This document shows, one piece after another, positions 56,205-64,000 of a DNA stretch of 64,000 bases; position 1 is the stretch's first letter; each line of letters begins with the position of its first letter. A program made the translations under genes and the position numbers. Where the stretch lies: contig NC_092572.1 in assembly GCF_037975245.1 (NCBI RefSeq), positions 26,150,489 to 26,214,488 of the forward strand. Reading direction: 5' to 3'. The notes under the pieces were generated by a model. It was given only the letters and a program-made list of their open reading frames with translations. It was not told where the DNA came from and made no database searches. Source of the DNA: Apostichopus japonicus (Eukaryota > Echinodermata > Holothuroidea > Aspidochirotida > Stichopodidae).

Positions 56205-56226
56205 CTCATCGGCTTCGGATCGAGGG
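56205..56226 (+). CDS. Laccase exon 3, right part
   Basis: 22 nt after the transposon (T-H-R-L-R-I-E, phase 2) ending at a GTATGT donor. The length, together with the left part minus the extra T, gives 440 nt, consistent with the phase 2 acceptor of the next exon (GG|T GTG CAG). Confidence 0.75.
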
Positions 56227-56342
56227 GTATGTTGTTTTCAGATGTTATTTAATTGTATTTACTGCTTTGTGAAAACAGTGAAAACTATTCAGACGCATCC
56301 GACTCAATGCGGATCTCAGAGTTTGTTGTAATGTTGATATTG

Positions 56343-56705
56343 AGGGCGTTGATGTCAAGTGGTTAAGGCAGTGGACTTTTGATCTCAGGATTACAGGTTC
56401 GAGCCCTGGCCAGATCATTGAGTTGTGTCCTTGGGTAAGGCACTTTATTTCCATTGCCTCTCTTCACCCAGGTGTATAAATGGGGACTTGCGAGGTGACT
56501 TGTTAAAATAGTTGCGTGCGCCGGTTTGTGGCTGCACCCTATGGGAAGTCCCCCGGGACACGTGGCTGTTGTGCCCCAGGAGAGGTTGTTTGAATTGTGC
56601 ACACTTTGGTGTGTAGGTGCGACAAGTTACCAATGACCAGGGTTAATTGTAAAGCGCATAGAACTTAAATACCGGAGTAATAATAAAATAATAATAATTA
56701 AAGGA
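56343..56705 (+). repeat. Second tRNA-derived SINE family
   Basis: Box A-like GTCAAGTGGTTAAGGCAGTG and box B GGTTCGAGCCC, a body of about 250 nt and an (AATAAT)n-type tail at 56680-56700. The head is unrelated to the SRCR-intron SINE. Lies in the laccase intron, right before the element at 56722. Confidence 0.75.
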
Positions 56706-56726
56706 AAGAATGGCTCTCATCGGTGA

Positions 56727-56945
56727 CCGGACAACTCCCCCCTGGACAATTACCCCCCGGACAATTACCCCCCAGACAATTCCCACCCCGGACAGTTCCC
56801 ACCCCAGACAATTCCTCCCCCCGACAATTCCCATCCCGGACGACTTCCCCCCGGACAATTACCCCCCGGTCAATAACCTTCCCGGACAATTTCCCCCCGG
56901 ACTATTTCCCCCCCCCCCCGGACAATTTCCCCCGGACAATTGCTA
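56727..56945. repeat. Left arm: CCCCGGACAATT minisatellite
   Basis: About 15 units of 12-17 nt, CCGGACAATTNCCCCC. The inverse lies at 60855-61095. Proline/glycine-rich frames across it are repeats, not proteins. Confidence 0.9.
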
Positions 56946-57059
56946 TGGCGCGAGAAAGCGGAATATATACGTACAAATATATATATGCTGTACTTGCGAA
57001 ATGCATACATGGTTAACTTCAAAAATACATTTTAGACATATTTGTTTACACATATATAT

Positions 57060-57500
57060 TCCCTGAAAATTATATTTATTCCCTTAAAGTATATATTTAT
57101 ATATTCTCCAGGCGTACAGAAAGTATTTTCTTAATAACAAATATGTATTCTGTGCAAAAATATATATTCTCTTACAGTAAATATTCTGTCAAAAATATAT
57201 ATTCTCTAACACAAAAAATATTTTTTCTCTGCCAAGAATATATTTATTCTCTAAGAGAAAAAAAGGTATTCTCTAAAGAAATATATATATCCTTTTTCAA
57301 AAAGTATGTCAATTCTCTGACCGAAAAATATTTTTCTCTAACAAAATATATAAATTCTGTGACAGAAAATATATATATTCTATAGAAAAAGTTTTTGTCT
57401 GTACAAAAATAAATTTTTATTCTTTGTAGGAAATAATATATATTCTCTAATAACAAAGTTCTATTCTGTGCAAAAAATATATTCTGTAAGAAAAATATAT
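57060..57500. repeat. AT-rich degenerate minisatellite
   Basis: Irregular copies of ATATATTCTCTNACAGAAAA-like sequence. Similar sequence and an inverted copy of the 40 bp GTGCTCTGTAAGTGCCAACT block (57520-57545) reappear at 59548-59640 on the other side of the LINE insertion. Confidence 0.7.
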
Positions 57501-57546
57501 GTGCTTAACAAAGTACGGTGCTCTGTAAGTGCCAACTGAGATGTTT

Positions 57547-57705
<159 letters not shown>

Positions 57706-57929
57706 GGTTCCTTATATAGCGCAAATACTATAACATACGTATATTCAAATGCGCTTTACATGATGAAGAATAAAACAATAATAAGTAGAAATAAAAATAC
57801 AAAACAAATCAAGTTAAATTAAGTTAAGTTAATAAAAATAGTGGAAAAAAGAAAATAATTACAAGATAAAGAGTAAAACAAATATATAACAACAAAACAA
57901 TTTACGAAATAATAATACATAAAATGAAT

Positions 57930-58945
57930 TCAGATATTATAAGCATTGCAGTATAAATAAGTCTTAAGTTTGGATTTAAAAAGGGTAAAACTTTCAATTT
58001 TTCTTAAAACCTCAGGGAGTGAATTCCATAAAACAGGCGAAGCATAGCTGAAAGATCTCGGTCCAAATTTAGCAGTTCTTATGTTAGGAACAGTTAAAAG
58101 CAGAGCGGACGAGGAACGCAACGGTCTAGAGGGAGTGTAAAGAGAAATTAAATCACAAAGGTACTGCGGTGCAATATTGTAAATACATTTAAAAGTGAGT
58201 AATAAAATCTTATAAGATATTCTTTCTCTAACTGGAAGCCAATGCAAGTTATGTAGGACGGGTTTTATATGATCATATTTGGAAGTACCCGTTACAAGTC
58301 TGGCAGCAGCATTTTGGATTTTCTGAAGTTTATCTATGAGATGTGAAGGTAAGTTACAGTATAATGAATTGCAGTAATCTATGTGTGACGTAACAAATGC
58401 ATGAACAAGTGATTTACATGAGGTATCATCCAAGTAACTACGAATATGCCAAAGGTTATGAATACTAAAATTTGCTTTTCTACACACATTTGCAACATGT
58501 AAGTCAAGTGAAAGACTTTTATCAAAAATAATACCCAAATTACGAACCTTATCAACTGTATGAATTGTTGCCGCCCCCACTTGAAAAGAAAAATCAGGAA
58601 GTTTAGCCAATTGTTGCTTTGAACCTATGACTATCAATTCAGTTTTTGTATCATTTAGTTTAAGATTATTCGTTAAAAACCAGTGACGTGCATCAGCTAC
58701 ACAATTTTCCATTGCAGAAATTGCCTCACCTCTGGCAGTGTCATTGCCAGCATTAAAAGCAAGATAAAATTGATTGTCATCAGCATAACCCTCACAGTAA
58801 GGAAGGTGCTTAAGCAAAACATGATACAATTGGGATAAGTATGTAATAAAAAGTATGGGGCCAGTACAGCTTCCTTGGGGGACACCGTGCTTCAAAAAGA
58901 AGTCTTTAGAAAATGTACCATTTACAAGAATTTTTGACGCCTATT
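57930..58945 (-). pseudogene. Reverse transcriptase, C-terminal part (CR1/L2-like)
   Basis: An open frame of about 335 codons. It contains GVPQGS at the start, the catalytic YADD within GYADDNQFY, LNDTKTELIVIG, HIDYCNSLYCNLP, the HWLPVRERISYKILLL block and WNSLPEVLRKI with a C-terminal basic stretch, the usual order in CR1/L2-type elements. The endonuclease and the N-terminal fingers are missing. The frame itself has no stop, so the copy is fairly young. Confidence 0.88.
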
Positions 58946-59759
58946 ACATAAATAACTTTGAAACCACTGAAACACCAGGCCTTTGATATTTATACGATTA
59001 CCCAGAGTATAAATGTTCAGTAACTTCAGTGACCAGCTTATTCATCATATTGCTGTTTTCTTCACATCCACTTTCTTTCCGTTGATGTATAGAGTCCTTG
59101 CAGAAGTGCAACAAATTATTGAAAGACTGTGGTTAGAGAAGAGCAAATAGTGGAATATATGCTAAGTCTTAGCCTAGTGTAAGTAATAAGTATGCTGTTT
59201 AGAGTAGTCTAACGTTAACATCACACTACCAACTATCCTACTAACGCGCTATATCTGGACGCCATGATTGCAGTACTGCTGCTATACGTATATGTTACCT
59301 ATGTTATACCAGGGAGCTGCTACTCTAACAGCTCGATCCCTGTTTATATGATATGTTAATGGGACTGTTAAGCCGGCTAGATACAGTAGGCTATGCTGTC
59401 GATCGTTTCGTCGTAATATCATATGCAATGTGATGTCGCAAAACCACTAACTTTGAACTGCATTTCGGTTCTGAGCAAGAAAGTGCATTGTACTTGCACA
59501 CTTATTGCCAATATAATGAATAAGCTGTTCACTGAAGTTACTGAAACACCAACATCTCAGTTGGCACTTACAGAGCTCCGTACTTTGTTCAGCATATATA
59601 TATATATTTCTTACAGAATATATTTTTTGCACAGAATAGAAAGGCCTACCTGACATGTCAATAAAACATTGTATCCTAATTCAGTCAGCAATATGAGGCA
59701 TAGCTTCGGCTTTTGTCCACAAACTTTCAGTTCTGTTACCAAATTGTTGACCCTTATTA

Positions 59760-60007
59760 TGGCCAGCAAGAAAAGACGAAACTTTGAATTCATCGGGGGT
59801 GTTGAAGAAATTGGGAGGGTGGCTGATCATTGTAGTACTTTGCTGCTAAATGATCAGAACAACCCAGATTGCTTGAAGAAATAAAGGAGGAAATTCAAAA
59901 AGAGTGGGCTCAACTCAAGTCTCAAGTCAGTGGCAAAAAATATTCCATTTGGTCCCCTATCCCAGCTTGTAATCCAGGAAGGCTACAACTATCCTCTGTT
60001 TTCTGAA
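59760..60007 (+). pseudogene. Frameshifted ORF remnant in the 4.4 kb element
   Basis: ATG with MASKKRRNFEFIGGVEEIGR ... NNPDCLKK then TAA; two bases on, another frame continues smoothly (KEEIQKEWAQLKSQ, KKYSIWSPIP) to 60007. This looks like one coding sequence broken by a small indel. Family not recognised; could be part of the element's own protein. Confidence 0.3.
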
Positions 60008-60229
60008 TTATTTAAAGTAATGGTACACCTTTTGCACGCAAAGTAAGGCTTCCAAGCGGCAGGTTTAAGCAAATGCAAGTATGTTGGAGTTTATAGTTTT
60101 TGAGTTTTAGATTCTACGGATGCCCATAAGCTCATTTCCAATGCCAATAGCCCCTATTCGTACGAGGCGTAACGCACATGTTATCTGATATAGGCTGGTC
60201 GGTGGGAGATACTGTAGCTTATAAACAAG

Positions 60230-60660
60230 GTTTCCACAACTTGGCGTCTGGCGACTCAAAATGACCTTTGATCTCAATAAAATATTGTACTGAACGTGTC
60301 ACAACTACATACTAAATATGAGATTCGTTCAACATTCCCTTCTTGAGATATCGTGTTTACAAGGTTTACACTATTTGACCCCTGGTGAACCCAAATGACC
60401 TTTGACCTCCACATTAAACTAGAGGCTTTTGCTCCTAAATGTGGTACCCTACTCACGAACTTAAATATGATATTGGTTTAAGCTTACATCCTTGAGATAT
60501 CGTCTTTACAAGGTTTTTACTATCTGGCCCCTGGTGACTCAAAATGATCTTTGACCTACCCACAAAACAAAAGGGTTCTTCTACCCAATGTGTTACTCAT
60601 ATACACCAATATAAGATTGGTCAAAGCTTCACTTCCTAAGGTATCGTATTTACAAGCGAG
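60230..60660 (-). repeat. ~140 bp tandem repeat with TGACCTTTGACCT
   Basis: About three units (CTTGAGATATCGTNTTTACAAGG, CCCCTGGTGACNCAAATGACC, TTTGACCTCC). It is the reverse complement of the family at 4860-5535. 60396-60408 is a perfect AGGTCA direct repeat with 1 nt spacing on the minus strand. Confidence 0.7.
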
Positions 60661-60854
60661 GCGTTACACCCCCCCCCCCCAGCACACACGCATACACGCA
60701 TACACACTCTCCGCCCGCATGAATGCATAGGTTACGATTGTCATCGAAACCAAAACTGAAATCTCTTGTTGCACACCTTCACTTTTACTGGAATAATAGC
60801 CTTAACCCCGCCTACATCGGCTGTCAATCAATCGTCGAAATTTCCGAGGAAGGG

Positions 60855-61095
60855 GATTGTCCGGGGGGAAACTGTCCGGGGGGGAATTGTCCGGGGGGCA
60901 ATTGTCATGGGTGGGAATTGTCCGGAGTGGGAATTGTCCGGGGGGCAATTGTCAGGGTTGGCAATTGTCCGGGTGGGAATTGTCCGGGGGGCAATTGTCA
61001 GGGTTGGGAATTGTCCGGGGGGCAATTGTCCGAGGGGGAATCGTCCGGGGGGTAATCGTCCGGGGGGAAATCGTCCAGGGGGGAATTGTCCGGGA
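60855..61095. repeat. Right arm: AATTGTCCGGGG minisatellite
   Basis: About 16 units of AATTGTCCGGGGGG type, inverse of the left arm at 56727-56945. Some units contain AGGGTTGG or ATGGGTGG variants. Confidence 0.9.
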
Positions 61096-61576
61096 ACCCT
61101 CTCATCATAATATCAATCTGATATCTGTGGCGTTTTTAGGTCAGTTCCAGGCAAGAAATTTGAAGTTTAATTTACGACTTGTCATTGATGCTTTGCAATC
61201 ATTTAAAGAATTTACAACTTAAAGTAATTGCAAAGTTGGTATTCTTCAGTCTTGCTGGTCTCGTTTCGTTGTACTTTCGTTGTGTAGACTGACATTTTTG
61301 ATGCGTAAACTTTCATTTGCCATTTAGATGCTTACAGTTTCATCATATACATTCGTTGTATAATTTAGATACGTATAATTACATGCAAAATACATAGTTC
61401 GCTTCCCACAATTTAGTCATATAGCCTGCACATTATGCAAGTCATGTTTTACTTCGATATATAGGTTAAGCCTACATATTCGGTGTATGTCATTCCATTA
61501 TATGCACTTTCGTTATGAATACTTAAGATTGACGAAGAGTTTTATATCTATTTGTGCGGCTTTTGCTCTTTTGAAG

Positions 61577-61764
61577 TGTGCAGGGAAGCTGCACAAAGCA
61601 TCCACACGAGTATGCTGAAATCCGATACAGTGATACTTACCAACAATCAGGACCAAACAATTGCACTGGGACTAATGATATGGCGGAGACGGTTTTAAAT
61701 GTACCAGTAAGATCTAAACCTACGTACAGCAAGAGCATCCCCCTTGTAAACGTTAATGCCACTA
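61577..61764 (+). CDS. Laccase exon 4
   Basis: Acceptor CTCTTTTGAAG, phase 2 in, phase 1 out (ACT A|GTGAGT). Encodes VQGSCTKHPHEYAEIRYSD and VRSKPTYSKSIPLVNVNA. The alternative acceptor 7 nt downstream (GTGCAG) would break the frame. Linker region between cupredoxin domains 2 and 3. Confidence 0.82.
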
Positions 61765-63157
<1,393 letters not shown>

Positions 63158-63423
63158 GAATAAATAACATACCTTACGCAAGAAAAACACACTATCTGCT
63201 CTTGGGAGTAAATCTTGTTACAAACGTTGAAAAGGGCTTGCGGAGAGACCTACCTCAAGTCAATAACATTTCCTTCAAGATCCCTTCATCTCCTCCACTC
63301 ACTCAGTACAACGATACGAATCTCTCCGCCTACTGTATTTTTGACGATCCTTTGACATGGCCACGAAACTGTTCAATCAATCAATGTTCATGCACCCAAG
63401 TCATCGAAGCCGATTTAAATGAG
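63158..63423 (+). CDS. Laccase exon 5
   Basis: Acceptor CCATCATAG, phase 1 in, phase 0 out (GAG|GTAAGC). Encodes INNIPYARKTHYLLLGVNLV, NNISFKIPSSPPLTQYND, CSINQCSCTQVIEADLNE, typical of the third cupredoxin domain in animal laccases. No lesion. Confidence 0.9.
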
Positions 63424-63943
63424 GTAAGCAATTAATACCTTTATTTCTGTGACTTTACAAAGGGCTTGTACGGTTGAACTAAGTTATCGTTTTTAATAAT
63501 GCAGGAAACTTTAAAGTGAAATATGCCCATAACTATTGTCATTGTGTGCCTAGATGGTTAACTGTCAGTTCTGGTCATCATGACAGGCAGGTGCGTGGAA
63601 CATGCTCATGGAAAGGGAACCGAGTTATATACCCTGACACAACAGTCAAATGTAGACGTACACAGCATAACTCTTCACTTCATGGCAAAAATCGAACGAA
63701 TCCATTCTCGGCCTTTTTGGTTAAATCGTTTGTAGTATATCTTCCCTTTCAAACGGAATCGTGATACGCATCTAAAGATGATATCACAGGCTCAATACAT
63801 GGGTATCAGTAGATTGGTCGATTGGAATTCGTTCTCAGGTTCTTTTTCGCGTTAGTTTCTGCTTAAGAACGTTAGTACAATTCGATTTTCAGCAGCAGAA
63901 AATATATGAATAAGACGTTCTAATTGTGTTTGCTTTATTTCAG
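63424..63943 (+). other. Laccase intron
   Basis: About 520 nt. A frame at 63516-63764 has no splice context and no family match; not treated as an exon. Confidence 0.6.
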
Positions 63944-64000
63944 GTCGTGGAACTATTTTTTTATGCACCAAGGAATGGTACTATGTCATGTCATCCAATG
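63944..64000 (+). CDS. Laccase exon 6, cut by window end
   Basis: Acceptor TTTATTTCAG, phase 0. Reads VVELFFYAPRNGTMSCHPM; the final H-P-M (63992-64000) is the beginning of the HPxHxHG motif that binds type 1 and type 2/3 coppers. The C-terminal HCHIxxH motif must lie beyond the window. Confidence 0.9.

Noticed and set aside
56643-57066. Proline- and glycine-rich frames, also 60723-61222
   Set aside because: Translations of the CCGGACAATT minisatellite arms.
63516-63764. Possible extra laccase exon
   Set aside because: Exons at 63158 and 63944 already join in phase 0 and the translation has no laccase features.

Overview
This is a eukaryotic, AT-rich, intron-rich and repeat-dense window. 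The gene content (a tandem expansion of scavenger receptor cysteine-rich (SRCR) exons next to an animal-type laccase) suggests a marine invertebrate deuterostome such as an echinoderm. That is inference from family knowledge; no marker in the window fixes the species. All recognisable host genes are on the + strand. Almost every longer open frame is either an SRCR or laccase exon, a transposon remnant, or a translated microsatellite.

Layout. 0.5-8.7 kb: the 3' end of SRCR gene A (two exons, the last with a stop), with a 6.4 kb inverted-repeat transposon in the intron between them. 8.7-17.1 kb: intergenic DNA with a ~50 bp minisatellite and two MITEs. 17.1-37.1 kb: SRCR gene B, apparently complete: a short signal-peptide exon, then nine SRCR exons, all in phase 1, ending in the same kind of stop-containing exon as gene A. 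The model predicts a secreted protein of roughly 960 residues with no transmembrane segment. Its introns are tandem copies of one ancestral unit carrying a tRNA-derived SINE. One intron holds an 18-copy array of a ~77 bp sequence that exists once in sister introns. 34.8-42.8 kb is a segmental duplicate of 1-15.7 kb. 42.8-45.6 kb: a truncated Ty3/Gypsy fragment sits where the 5' end of a third SRCR locus (C) would be expected. 46.0-48.8 kb: one intact SRCR exon of a divergent four-cysteine type, followed by broken SRCR pieces around a TA microsatellite.

49.0-64.0 kb: a multicopper oxidase (laccase) running off the right edge, six exons visible. The exon phases agree perfectly once two single-base lesions are allowed for. 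A 4.8 kb CACTA/EnSpm-like transposon has landed inside the third exon, and another 4.4 kb inverted-repeat element with 8 bp target duplications, carrying a LINE fragment, lies in the next intron. As given, the laccase cannot encode a continuous protein. The degenerate SRCR exon just upstream is phase-compatible with the first laccase exon, so an SRCR-laccase fusion gene, now decayed, is possible.

The SRCR genes probably act as secreted recognition proteins. The window also records how such a family grows: unit duplication, gene duplication, co-amplified SINEs and local satellite expansion, with transposons marking the relative order of events.
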